Assembly (NCBI GenBank): GCA_033675545.1
Contig: JAWDGP010002506.1
Span: forward strand, 62,001 to 126,000
Source: Elysia crispata
Taxonomy: Eukaryota; Mollusca; Gastropoda; Plakobranchidae
Direction: 5' to 3'
Length of the DNA stretch: 64,000 nt
The stretch's first letter is position 1. Every line of letters starts with the position of its first letter. The notes under the pieces are model-generated. The model saw only the letters and a program-made list of their open reading frames with translations, had not been told where the DNA came from and searched no databases. Positions 51,701 through 60,429 of this stretch are shown piece after piece. The translations under genes and the position numbers were made by a program.

Positions 51701-53705
51701 TATCATTATGATTTCTAGCTTTTTATTTCTGTATGACATACATCTCCTCTTGTTTGAATTCTATGTCTGGAAAGTACTAATGTTAGCAAAATGCTTGTTT
51801 TTCGATAAAAGAGCAATATTGTCTAAAATAAAGTATACCAATAATTTATTTTCTTTTTCATGATGCAACATAATTTCTTTGCCTTTGACATGATCAGTAT
51901 TATGGAATTTGTGAAAGAGCTGCAGTTCATTGTTTGTTTATCAGTTCTTTCCTTTGTTCATTTTTGACTTGACAATTTTTCATGAAAATTAAAACTTAAC
52001 AAAGATATTGACAAGAAAATAGAACCTCTTACATCAATTTTTTTTTTAATTCATTCACAAGTCTCATTTCTTGAGCAGTTGAACTTATTAGCAGAGAGTG
52101 GCATGACTTCTTTACATTTTGTTTGTTATTTTACATATATTTTTTGTGTTTATGTAGTTTTCATGATGGTACAGTATAATGAATAGAAGGATATGAAAAA
52201 TTTTGAACACATTCCCAAACAATAACCCTGATGGATAGGCAATTTTAGACTAAAGAAACATTACATGTAGTTCTATATGATACATTTATGAGTCTGTGGA
52301 GTACTTCCAAATAGTATGGGGTATGATATTTTTCATAATATACTCTTACAACATAATTATAATCCTTTAAGGAAAAAAAAAATATTTGTTCAATAAAGAA
52401 TATTTTGTCTATGAGCACTTGAAAAAGATGTTTTTTTCGTGTTATTTTACGTATCAAGAGCAATTTCAGGCTAGAATGAACAATAAACATCTTATTTAAG
52501 CTTCTATCCTAAATTAAAATATTCTTGCAACGTTTTTTCCCTTTAAATGTATCCGTAATATGATTATTTTTAGAGAAGAATATCAATAATCCAGTATAAA
52601 TATTGCGCAATCAATCAAGGGCAATAACTCCGTCAATACTGAAGTGCTTGTATAAAAAATTATATATCTTCAACAAAGGCCTATACTACAACTTTGCTTC
52701 TTTGAGTTATATAGAAATGTCTATTTATAACTTTCAAGATAAAGGCATGCCATATGGGATAGATCTAAGCTACGTGTATTTGGCAATAGGTCATATGTCC
52801 AATTTTTTTTTGGTCTCAAAAAATTCTTACACCAGGTGGAGATACTTTATCAAATATGAAGCTGTTTGCAAAATTTTGTTAGGCCTATATAAATTATATA
52901 CTTTCGCTTTAAAATCAGTTTTAATGTATATTTTTACCTATATTGTCTTGCCAAAATTGAGTACGCACTGATGTATTCATTTGCATTACATGCATAAACA
53001 TATAATACATTTAGAACCAAACAGCAATCTAGATCCACACGGTTACAGACAAGAATCTGAGAGGAAATGTAAAATTCATGCCTATGCATATTGGTACTAC
53101 TGTACAGTGTATGTGATTGGGCGATCACTCTCGACATGGCACAAAATTTTCAGTCAACATCAGAATAAAACTTTATGACTTGGTCAGTAGGTGGGGCGAA
53201 TTGCAGCAAAATGATGTTGAATGAGCGATCTATAATTGAGTTTGATTTAAGGCAACTCATGACTTGGAGATTACTATATGAGACGAGGCCTTCTTTGGAG
53301 CCATTCTTCTGCAGTTGCCTCATTTTCCAGTCAGATTGATGGGATTTTGGAGAAAGCAAAACAAGAACCATATAGTCTCGATTTATTCAAATACGTACGA
53401 AAAATAACCGATTCATTTTGTTCAAGTGACTTGAAATGAGTAAGATTTCATGTGAGTGAGCGGCAAAAAATCTAAATTTAGACTTTTGCCACGTGCTGGG
53501 AACATGTGTTGGCAGTACTGACCCAATAAAATTGGTAAGCCTGGTGAATGAAGAGCACCGACACTGTAACTATCTCTAGGCTAACCCAGATGGGTAGAGG
53601 AGAAACTTCGCGCAGACCGACAAAACATTTGAATGATATATGAACTCCTGTTTAAAAATTTTACAACAATTACCTGGAATCAAGAGCCTGCTCCAGCATT
53701 TCCAT
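36681..53705 (-). CDS. USF2: Upstream stimulatory factor, USF2-like bHLH-leucine-zipper (9 exons)
   Basis: Transcription factor that binds CACGTG E-boxes as a dimer in the nucleus. Coding exons on the minus strand, in order: 53705-53674, 46848-46778, 45193-45116, 42049-41942, 41477-41380, 40544-40367, 39281-39144, 38663-38566 and 36914-36681. All have GT/AG borders, all phases agree, and they sum to 1035 nt (344 residues plus stop). From memory, vertebrate USF2 is about the same length. Visible features: an N-terminus MEMLEQALDS; a family segment AVIQSPFSNGGSP at about 130-142; the USF-specific segment QFYVMMSPQDVLQ at 190-202; and a basic region RDDRRRATHNEVERRRRD at 224-241 with the H232/E236/R240 triad that reads CACGTG. 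The helix-loop-helix runs to about 285, and a leucine zipper (ESLKEAERL ... NELLRQQ ... ENQLIKQQL) to about 330. The start ATG has an in-frame TGA three codons upstream. Exon 3 is a whole number of codons and could be skipped. Confidence 0.95.
38566..38663 (-). CDS. USF2: USF exon 8 (basic region and helix 1)
   Basis: 98 nt coding VERRRRDKINNWIVQLSKL then VPDCAQEPIKQTQA: the rest of the basic region, helix 1 and the loop. It includes the Glu and Arg of the H-E-R triad. Confidence 0.97.
39144..39281 (-). CDS. USF2: USF exon 7 (USR and start of basic region)
   Basis: 138 nt. It contains the USF-specific region GQFYVMMSPQDVLQ, then IAPRTSFSPKLEG, then RDDRRRATHNE, the first half of the DNA-contacting basic region. 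Donor GTGAGT inside the Val codon of NEVERRRR, so the basic region is split by an intron. Confidence 0.97.
39651..39700 (+). repeat. (GGGA)n(GA)n microsatellite in USF intron 6
   Basis: Four GGGA-type units followed by about 16 GA units. Confidence 0.9.
40367..40544 (-). CDS. USF2: USF exon 6
   Basis: 178 nt. It opens with AVIQSPFSNGGSPTGE and RFAYFP, both close to the vertebrate USF2 segment, then an Ala/Gly-rich stretch with AVVTTQGQEAG. Donor GTGAAG; leaves in phase 1. Confidence 0.95.
41380..41477 (-). CDS. USF2: USF exon 5
   Basis: 98 nt coding GQVTYRVVQVTHDGTEATSQ and a short Ser/Thr/Ala-rich tail ending GQQ. The GQVTYRVVQV motif is a USF2 signature. The exon ends on a codon border. 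Confidence 0.95.
41942..42049 (-). CDS. USF2: USF exon 4
   Basis: 108 nt, phase 1 in and out. It codes QTDEQAAALASVQQQQG and then TITIDPTLQYQIRADNNAG. The last part corresponds to the conserved NIQYQFRTE region of USF proteins, just before the GQVTYRV segment of the next exon. Confidence 0.92.
42050..45115 (-). other. USF intron 3
   Basis: AT-rich intronic DNA with A runs, a short GA tract near 43957-43970 and a direct duplication near 43438-43492 (the phrase ACATTCAAAAGAAGAGAATA recurs). No further exon needed or seen. Confidence 0.6.
45116..45193 (-). CDS. USF2: USF exon 3 (symmetric, skippable)
   Basis: 78 nt, entered and left in phase 1, so skipping it keeps the frame (exon 2 to exon 4 gives an Asp codon). 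It codes CKVKQELNQLDGSSMELSGT and ends with VEADL. It contains a VKQE motif, a possible SUMO-attachment site of the psi-K-x-E type. The acceptor is CTCTCTCAG and the donor GTAAAA. Confidence 0.85.
46778..46848 (-). CDS. USF2: USF exon 2
   Basis: 71 nt between a CCAG acceptor and a GTGAGT donor. It codes an acidic stretch QDKSNDSADQDDLRLTATVD, entered in phase 2 and left in phase 1. It is not conserved with vertebrate USF as far as I can judge, but the phase match on both sides supports it. Confidence 0.85.
47682..47843 (+). pseudogene. Possible coding remnant with SDSELEP motif
   Basis: A 53-codon open stretch without a start. It reads YPESTPVPKKSRIDSEDSDS and then ELEPQTSG before a TAG. The composition (acidic serine run, PKK basic patch) is more protein-like than the neighbouring AT-rich frames. 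A CCAG acceptor-like site lies inside it, before GAGTCC. No family recognised. It lies antisense in USF intron 1, so a retroposed or transposon-derived fragment is possible. Confidence 0.25.
48739..48757. repeat. (TAGATC)n short palindromic repeat
   Basis: TCTAGATCTAGATCTAG. Further runs are at 48832-48846 and 49110-49128 in the same intron. Confidence 0.75.
49640..50519 (+). pseudogene. Decayed copy 1 of a basic, HMG-like small-protein gene
   Basis: Two exon-like blocks match the locus at 61.6-62.5 kb. Block A (49640-49709, 70 nt) starts with ATG after a CCAG acceptor and ends at GCTG/GTAAGAAT, the same length and donor as the other copy, but has a stop at codon 13. Block B (50287-50519, 233 nt) follows a TTTTTCAG acceptor. 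One frame reads HQEEYRARLKRDAEKWVAYC, then after a frameshift NCWDNLKQEQEEEQKLKSSR and YKLKK. Ancestral pattern: EYR-RL-DEEKW-YC-K, then KN-W-N-EEQ, rich in Arg/Lys/Glu, like an uncharacterised basic protein family seen in many invertebrates. The breaks make it a pseudogene. It lies antisense within USF intron 1. Confidence 0.55.
50665..50694 (+). repeat. 30-bp direct repeat, left of the transposon
   Basis: The 30 bases TGTTGATATTGTTTACAG...CATAGTA end exactly at the transposon border. They recur at 51169-51198, eight bases beyond its other end. Confidence 0.85.
50695..51161. mobile_element. Non-autonomous DNA transposon remnant with TIRs
   Basis: The left end CCGTATTCCCTCCATTAGTA plus GCGCC and the right end, read on the other strand, CCGTATTCGCTCCAATAGTA plus GCGCC form terminal inverted repeats of about 25 bp with three mismatches. 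A TA dinucleotide flanks each end (50693-50694 and 51162-51163), as in TA-inserting DNA transposons. The interior has C and G homopolymer runs and, on the minus strand at 51020-50942, a short acidic frame ENDASFESDDYEDCNSPG ending in a stop. That frame could be the tail of a lost transposase (inference; pogo/Tigger proteins have acidic tails). Length is about 467 bp. Confidence 0.65.
51169..51198 (+). repeat. 30-bp direct repeat, right of the transposon
   Basis: Perfect copy of 50665-50694. It is much longer than a normal 2-bp target duplication. Confidence 0.85.
53490..53495. promoter_or_regulatory. CACGTG E-box within USF intron 1
   Basis: GCCACGTGCTGG lies about 180 bp 3' of the first coding exon on the minus strand. 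It is the core USF/MYC-family binding site. Confidence 0.4.
53674..53705 (-). CDS. USF2: USF exon 1 (start)
   Basis: Codes MEMLEQALDS and two bases of the next codon, then a GTAATT donor. An in-frame TGA lies three codons before the ATG, so the coding start is here or at the internal Met3. The opening resembles the MDML start of vertebrate USF2. Exon 2 starts with the third base needed, giving a serine across the junction. Confidence 0.85.
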
Positions 53706-54086
53706 ATTATTTCATACAGAAATTTGTTTGAATTTGCCTGGAAACAGAGAACGCTTGATCACGGGGCCAAACAAGAGGTCATGTGAGAAGAAAATATGAA
53801 CATGTGACAATAATGGCGTCTTCCTACTGCTCAGCTTACGCGCACTAATCTATAGTAAACGGGATTTCACGAAGCGAACTACTATAATAATCTGGATGAG
53901 AAATTAGGGTCTGCTTTTAATTTTGTTACAACATTTAACATTATTTCTTAAAACTATCATTTGCTTACGATTTATCAATTTGATACAAAGCTTCAATCTG
54001 AAATAATGTAATATGATTTGTGTCGCGGATGTTGACAGGGCAAAAAAATCCAATATGGTTCCACCACTTCACGTGACCTGCGTGAA
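53706..54086 (-). promoter_or_regulatory. Presumed USF 5' UTR/promoter
   Basis: This is the region upstream of the first USF coding exon. It includes CATGTGA/CATGTGAC motifs near 53780 and 53802, an ATGGCG (YY1-like) motif near 53813, and TTCACGTGAC at 54069-54078, a near-ideal USF site. No TATA box stands out. The exact start of transcription and any non-coding first exon cannot be placed from sequence. Confidence 0.45.
54070..54075. promoter_or_regulatory. CACGTG E-box upstream of USF
   Basis: TTCACGTGACC, with the GAC flank preferred by USF, about 365 bp upstream of the USF start codon. A related GTCACGTT follows at 54087 and is duplicated at 54175. Confidence 0.5.
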
Positions 54087-54262
54087 GTCACGTTGTTTCT
54101 TTCATTTGTTGCATCCCATCCCCCACCGTGAGCGCTTAGGTAGTTTGGGTTATCATGGTTACTGCAGATCTTTTGTCACGTTGTTTCTTTCATTTGTTGC
54201 ATCCCATCCCCCACCGTGAGCGCTTAGGTAGTTTGGGTTATCATGGTTACTGCAGATCTTTT
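54087..54262 (+). repeat. 88-bp tandem duplication
   Basis: 54087-54174 is repeated perfectly at 54175-54262, starting GTCACGTTGTTTC and ending GCAGATCTTTT. The identity implies a recent event. It doubles a GTCACGTT half-site and a TTATCATGGTTAC near-palindrome. Confidence 0.95.
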
Positions 54263-54314
54263 GTCTCTTATCAGTCTTATGAGTGTGCGCCTTTTACAAT
54301 GGTGCACTCACCAA

Positions 54315-54609
<295 letters not shown>

Positions 54610-54921
54610 TATCAATAATAATAGATTCTTCGCACTGTTATGGCTGCTGCTCCTGTTGACTGCAACTCCGGCGCATCTTGGCAGAGATAAGAGTGAATAA
54701 TAAAATGAACTGCTTAACCTACTCTTATTTAAAAAAAAAATATACGTTTATGAAAAACTATGGGTTTGAAAATTAAAGCTTGTGTGAAAGCTGTTATATA
54801 TTCTGCACTAAAAGTTGTAGAGGACAAAACATTTCGAAACAAACAAGAGCGCTTTTTTTTTTTTTTTTTTTTATTTTTTTGTAACATAGAACCTGGAAGT
54901 TATGCAAATTTTTATAATGGA
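54610..54921. other. Short spacer before minisatellite 1
   Basis: AT-rich, with a T run at 54854-54872. No gene seen. Confidence 0.5.
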
Positions 54922-56180
54922 TCTTCCGGACTGCTCCGGATTGCTCCGGACTGGCCCACACTACCCCGGACTGCTCCGGACTGACCCACTCTACCCCGGA
55001 CTGCTCCGGACTGGCCCACACAGCCCGGACTGCTCCGGACTGGCTCGCACTACCCCAGACTGCTTCGGACTGCTCCGGACTGGCCCACACTACCCCGGAC
55101 TGGTCCGGACTGGCCCACACAGCCCGGACTGCTCCGGACTGGTCCGCACTACCCCGGACTGCTCTTGACTGGCCCGCACTACACCGGACTGCTCCGGACT
55201 GGTCCGCACTACCCCGGACTGCTCCGGACTGGCCCGCACTACCCCGGACTGCTCTAGATTGCTCCAGACTGGCCCGCACTACCCCGGACTGCTCCGGACT
55301 GGCCCGCACTACCCCGGACTGCTCCGGACTGGCCCGCACTACCCCGGACTGCTCCGGACTGGCCCGCACTACCCCGGACTGCTCCGGACTGGTCCGCACT
55401 ACCCCGGACTGCTCTGGACTGGCCCACACTACCCCGGACTGCTCTAGATTGCTCCAGACTGGCACGCACTACCCCGGACTGCTCCGGACTGGTCCGCACT
55501 ACCCCGGACTGCTCTGGACTGGCCCGCACTACACCGGACTGCTCTAGATTGCTCCAGACTGGCCCACACAGCCCGGACTGCTCCGGACTGGCCCGCACTA
55601 CACCGGACTGCTCCGGACTGGTCCGCACTACCCCGGACTGCTCCGGACTGGCCCGCACTACCCCGGACTGCTCTAGATTGCTCCAGACTGGCCCGCACTA
55701 CCCCGGACTGCTCCGGACTGGCCCGCACTACCCCGGACTGCTCCGGACTGGCCCGCACTACCCCGGACTGCTCCGGACTGGCCCGCACTACACCGGACTG
55801 CTCCAGACTGGCCCGCACTACCCCGGACTGCTCCGGACTGGCCCGCACTACCCCGGACTGCTCCGGACTGGCCCGCACTACCCCGGACTGCTCCGGACTG
55901 GCCCGCACTACCCCGGACTGCTCCGGACTGGCCCGCACTACCCCGGACTGCTCTAGATTGCTCCAGACTGGCCCGCACTACCCCGGACTGCTCCGGACTA
56001 TCATGGACTATCCCAGGCTGCTACGGGCTGGCCCGCACTACCCCGGACTGCTCCGGACTGTCGCGGACTATCCCGGACCGACTGCCCCGGAATGCTCCGG
56101 ACTGCCTCGGAGTGCTCCGAACTGCTCCTGACTGCTTCGGACTGCCTCGAACTGCACCGGAGAGACCCAGACTGCGCCGG
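54922..56180 (+). repeat. GC-rich minisatellite 1, 10-bp blocks in 30-bp units
   Basis: The unit is three decamers: ACTGCTCCGG, then ACTGGCCCGC, then ACTACCCCGG. Extra decamers such as ACTGCTCTAG/ATTGCTCCAG break the 30-bp register by 10 or 20 bp. At the right end (about 56040-56180) the order collapses into single variant decamers (ACTGCCTCGG, ACTGCTTCGG, ACTGCGCCGG and others). Long ORFs with decapeptide repeats on both strands (SPEQSGVVRA on the minus strand) follow from the period being a multiple of three and are not called genes. Confidence 0.96.
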
Positions 56181-56640
56181 GATGTGATCGGGAGTGTATA
56201 AGACACTAGCCTCAGAAGACGAAGGTCGAGAGTTTGAGCATAGGTTCAAGCCAAACTTTTTGCAGAGAGTTCTCTGACCCTGGCTCTTTAGAAGTCGCGT
56301 TGTCCTATCGGAGTCAGGAGTTTGATAATTAGGTCCCACCTTTTATATAAACTTAAATGCGTTGAAAAGAGGTGTAAAACTAACGAGAAAATCAGTCAAT
56401 CAACCGGCCAAACTGAGTCAAAAGATGAGACATCTGCAATACATAGGACTGAAGCTACAAGATATCCACTAAGCATTTTGATCATACAATTTAGATCAAC
56501 ATATGGACAAGGCCACGTATCGATTCCTTGCATTAGTTTGATAAGTCAGTTTTACGACGTGAGCACATGTTGTTTTACTGCCTTACGTTTTTATCTATCG
56601 TTCATCCATACGTGGTGTTGATCGGAGCCGTGACGTCTGG
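56181..56640. other. Spacer between minisatellites, with weak tRNA-like motifs
   Basis: No ORF of note. At 56190-56245, TATAAGACACTAGCCTC ... GAGAGTTTGAGC resembles the A- and B-box layout of a tRNA-derived SINE, but weakly. Confidence 0.35.
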
Positions 56641-56720
56641 GGCGGTGGCAGAACGGTTTCGATCTTAGCCTTGTTAGCGAGAGATCCTTGGTTCAAATCA
56701 CAGCAACGAATATTGACTTT
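56638..56720 (+). mobile_element. tRNA-derived SINE head (RNA polymerase III promoter)
   Basis: An A-box TGGCAGAACGG at 56646-56656 and a B-box GGTTCAAATCA at 56690-56700 have tRNA-like spacing. The T-arm pairs at only three of five positions and the acceptor stem does not close, so it is not a functional tRNA. Such heads are typical of SINEs. The body and tail downstream (56720-56850) are not recognised. Confidence 0.5.
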
Positions 56721-57257
56721 GGGTTTTTCTTCACTGCCCTAGGCGTTTATTTGTACGCGGACGAGTTTTAGTATTTTACTCTGTATTTTTTCTTAGAATT
56801 GCATGCTATCTTAATTCCATTGTACAAACAGCTAATCGCAACAGTGTCAGGGAAAACTGACATAATTAAACTAGTTTAGGGTGTAATCCACCCGTGCTTG
56901 TTAAGAGCGAGAAACCCTTCAGCTGTGTAGGTTATCAGATAGAGACACTGAGATCGGACAGAACTAACAAAGGCAGCATTGTAGTTAGATACTAAGCTAT
57001 AACGAGGTTGCAAATAGGAAAATGAAGATAATAATAAAAAGACCAGATGGTTTTGTGTGGGTTTACGGTAGCTTGGTTAGCTTCATCATTCACATCCCTG
57101 TTATGGGTTTGTGGCCCATTGTGACGATTTGGAAAGGTTGTCTAATGAAAGGGAGAGAATTTTATTTAAAAATATAAAACATGCCCTAAGAGATAATTTT
57201 GTCTCGCAAATCTAAATATGCCCTAACAGAAAGTAAACGTAGGAAGTATACCAATCG
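56721..57257. other. Unique spacer, no gene seen
   Basis: Mixed-composition DNA up to the second minisatellite. No coding segment supported. Confidence 0.5.
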
Positions 57258-60200
57258 CCGGAGAAGTCCGAAGCAATCAGTGGGGTAGTCCGGAATAGTC
57301 CATAACAGCCTGGGAGAACTCTGGCGAAGTCCGAGGCACTCCTGGGTAGTCTGGAGTAGTCCGAGGCACTCATGGGTAGTCCGGGGCACATCAGGGTAGT
57401 CCGGAGTTGTCCGAGGCACTCCTGGTTAGTCCGAAGTAGTCCGAGGAACTCCTGGTTAGTCCAGAGTTGTCCGAGGCACTCCTGGTTAGTCCGGAGTAGT
57501 CCGAGGCACTCCTGGTTAGTCCGGAGTAGTCCGAGGAACTCCTGGTTAGTCCGGAGTAGTCCAAGACACTCCTGGTTAGTCTGGAGTAGTCCAAGACACT
57601 CCTGGTTAGTCCGGAATAGTCTGAGACACTCCTGGTTAGTCCGGAGTAGTCCAAGACACTCCTGGTTAGTCCGGAGTAGTCCAAGACACTCCTGGTTAGT
57701 CCGGAGTAGTCCGAGGAACTCCTGGTCAGTCCGGAGTAGTCCGAGGAACTCCTGGTCAGTCCGGAGTAGTATGAGGAACTCCTGGTCAGTCCGGAGTAGT
57801 ATGAGGAACTCCTGGTCAGTCCGGAGTAGTATGAGGAACTCCTGGTCAGTCCGGAGTAGTATGAGGAACTCCTGGTTAGTCCGGAGTAGTATGAGGAACT
57901 CCTGGTTAGTCCGGAGTAGTATGAGGAACTCCTGGTTAGTCCGGAGTAGTATGAGGAACTCCTGGTCAGTCCGGAGTAGTATGAGGAACTCCTGGTCAGT
58001 CCGGAGTAGTCCGAGGAACTCCTGGTCAGTCCGGAGTAGTATGAGGAACTCCTGGTCAGTCCGGAGTAGTATGAGGAACTCCTGGTTAGTCCGGAGTAGT
58101 ATGAGGAACTCCTGGTCAGTCCGGAGTAGTATGAGGAACTCCTGGTTAGTCCGGAGTAGTATGAGGAACTCCTGGTTAGTCCGGAGTGGTATGAGGAACT
58201 CCTGGTCAGTCCGGAGTGGTATGAGGAACTCCTGGTCAGTCCGGAGTAGTATGAGGAACTCCTGGTCAGTCCGGAGTAGTATGAGGAACTCCTGGTCAGT
58301 CCGGAGTAGTATGAGGAACTCCTGGTCAGTCCGGAGAAGTATGAGGAACTCCTGGTCAGTCCGGAGTAGTATGAGGAACTCCTGGTCAGTCCGGAGTAGT
58401 ATGAGGAACTCCTGGTTAGTCCGGAGTAGTATGAGGAACTCCTGGTCAGTCCGGAGTAGTATGAGGAACTCCTGGTCAGTCCGGAGTAGTATGAGGAACT
58501 CCTGGTCAGTCCGGAGTAGTATGAGGAACTCCTGGTCAGTCCGGAGTAGTATGAGGAACTCCTGGTCAGTCCGGAGTAGTATGAGGAACTCCTGGTCAGT
58601 CCGGAGTAGTATGAGGAACTCCTGGTCAGTCCGGAGTAGTATGAGGAACTCCTGGTCAGTCCGGAGTAGTATGAGGAACTCCTGGTCAGTCCGGAGTAGT
58701 ATGAGGAACTCCTGGTTAGTCCGGAGTAGTATGAGGAACTCCTGGTTAGTCCGGAGTAGTATGAGGAACTCCTGGTCAGTCCGGAGTAGTATGAGGAACT
58801 CCTGGTTAGTCCGTAGTAGTATGAGGAACTCCTGGTCAGTCCGGAGTAGTATGAGGAACTCCTGGTTAGTCCGGAGTAGTATGAGGAACTCCTGGTTAGT
58901 CCGGAGTAGTATGAGGAACTCCTGGTTAGTCCGGAGTAGTATGAGGAACTCCTGGTTAGTCCGGAGTAGTATGAGGAACTCCTGGTTAGTCCGTAGTAGT
59001 ATGAGGAACTCCTGGTTAGTCCGGAGTAGTATGAGGAACTCCTGGTCAGTCCGGAGTAGTATGAGGAACTCCTGGTTAGTCCGGAGTAGTATGAGGAACT
59101 CCTGGTCAGTCCGGAGTAGTATGAGGAACTCCTGGTCAGTCCGGAGTAGTATGAGGAACTCCTGGTTAGTCCGGAGTAGTCCGAGACACTCCTGGTTAGT
59201 CCGGAGTAGTATGAGGAACTCCTGGTTAGTCCGGAGTAGTATGAGGAACTCCTGGTCAGTCCGGAGTAGTATGAGGAACTCCTGGTTAGTCCGGAGTAGT
59301 ATGAGGAACTCCTGGTCAGTCCGGAGTAGTATGAGGAACTCCTGGTCAGTCCGGAGTAGTATGAGGAACTCCTGGTTAGTCCGGAGTAGTATGAGGAACT
59401 CCTGGTTAGTCCGGAGTAGTATGAGGAACTCCTGGTTAGTCCGGAGTAGTATGAGGAACTCCTGGTCAGTCCGGAGTAGTATGAGGAACTCCTGGTTAGT
59501 CCGTAGTAGTATGAGGAACTCCTGGTCAGTCCGGAGTAGTATGAGGAACTCCTGGTTAGTCCGGAGTAGTATGAGGAACTCCTGGTTAGTCCGGAGTAGT
59601 ATGAGGAACTCCTGGTTAGTCCGGAGTAGTATGAGGAACTCCTGGTTAGTCCGGAGTAGTATGAGGAACTCCTGGTTAGTCCGGAGTAGTATGAGGAACT
59701 CCTGGTCAGTCCGGAGTAGTATGAGGAACTCCTGGTTAGTCCGGAGTAGTATGAGGAACTCCTGGTTAGTCCGGAGTAGTATGAGGAACTCCTGGTTAGT
59801 CCGGAGTAGTATGAGGAACTCCTGGTTAGTCCGGAGTAGTATGAGGAACTCCTGGTTAATCCGGAGTAGTATGAGGAACTCCTGGTTAGTCCGGAGTAGT
59901 ATGAGGAACTCCTGGTTAGTCCGGAGTAGTATGAGGAACTCCTGGTTAGTCCGGAGTAGTATGAGGAACTCCTGGTTAGTCCGGAGTAGTATGAGGAACT
60001 CCTGGTTAGTCCGGAGTAGTCCGAGACACTCCTGGTTAGTCCGGAGTAGTCCGAGACACTCCTGGTTAGCCCGGACTGATCGGAGTAGTCCGAGGCACCC
60101 CTGGTAGTCTGGACTAGTTCGAGGAATTCCTGTGTAGTCTGGAGTAGTTTCAGGCACTCTTGGTAGTCTGGAGTAGTCCGAGGAACTCCTGGGTAGTCCG

Positions 60201-60429
60201 GAGTAGTCCGAGCCACCCCTGGTAGTCTGGACTAGTTCGAGGAATTCCTGTGTAGTCCGGAGTAGTCCGAGCCACCCCTGGTAGTCTGGAGTAGTCCGAG
60301 ACACTCCTGGGTAGTCTGGAGTAGTCTGAGGAACTTCTGAGTAGTCTGGAGTTGTCCGAGACACTCCTGGGTAGTCTGGAGTAGTCTGAGGAACTTCTGA
60401 GTAGTCTGGAGTTGTCCGAGGCACTCCTG
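57258..60429 (-). repeat. Minisatellite 2, ~105 units of 30 bp
   Basis: Main unit on the plus strand: CCTGGTTAGT, then CCGGAGTAGT, then ATGAGGAACT; period exactly 30 bp for over 2.5 kb. On the minus strand it resolves into decamers of the minisatellite 1 type (ACTACTCCGG, ACTAACCAGG). The flanks carry the older variant CCGAGGCACT or CCGAGACACT in place of ATGAGGAACT. The main polymorphism is GGTTAGT versus GGTCAGT. Because the unit has no stops, one plus frame (911 codons) and two minus frames (1070 and 941 codons) stay open. Simultaneous openness in several frames argues against a gene. Confidence 0.97.

Larger units (their letters stand above)
46849..53673 (-). other. USF intron 1 (long)
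   Basis: The largest USF intron, about 6.8 kb. It contains a plus-strand ORF fragment near 47.7 kb, GATCTA repeats, a decayed gene copy on the plus strand (49.6-50.5 kb) and a transposon remnant (50.7-51.2 kb). The stretch 51.2-53.6 kb is AT-rich, with a 122-codon plus-strand frame at 52603-52971 that I regard as chance. Confidence 0.6.

Noticed and set aside
52603..52971. 122-codon plus-strand ORF in USF intron 1
   Set aside because: AT-driven composition, no recognisable motif, no neighbouring exons; consistent with chance in a long AT-rich intron.
54794..55978. Decapeptide-repeat proteins over minisatellite 1
   Set aside because: Same reason: overlapping frames on both strands with register jumps of 10-20 bp.
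56638..56720. Functional tRNA gene
   Set aside because: A- and B-boxes are present, but the T-stem pairs at only three of five positions and the acceptor stem does not close.
57212..60424. Giant repeat-protein gene on the minus strand
   Set aside because: Three frames over both strands are open together because the 30-bp unit lacks stops. The ORF ends coincide with the array ends, and there is no signal or conserved domain.
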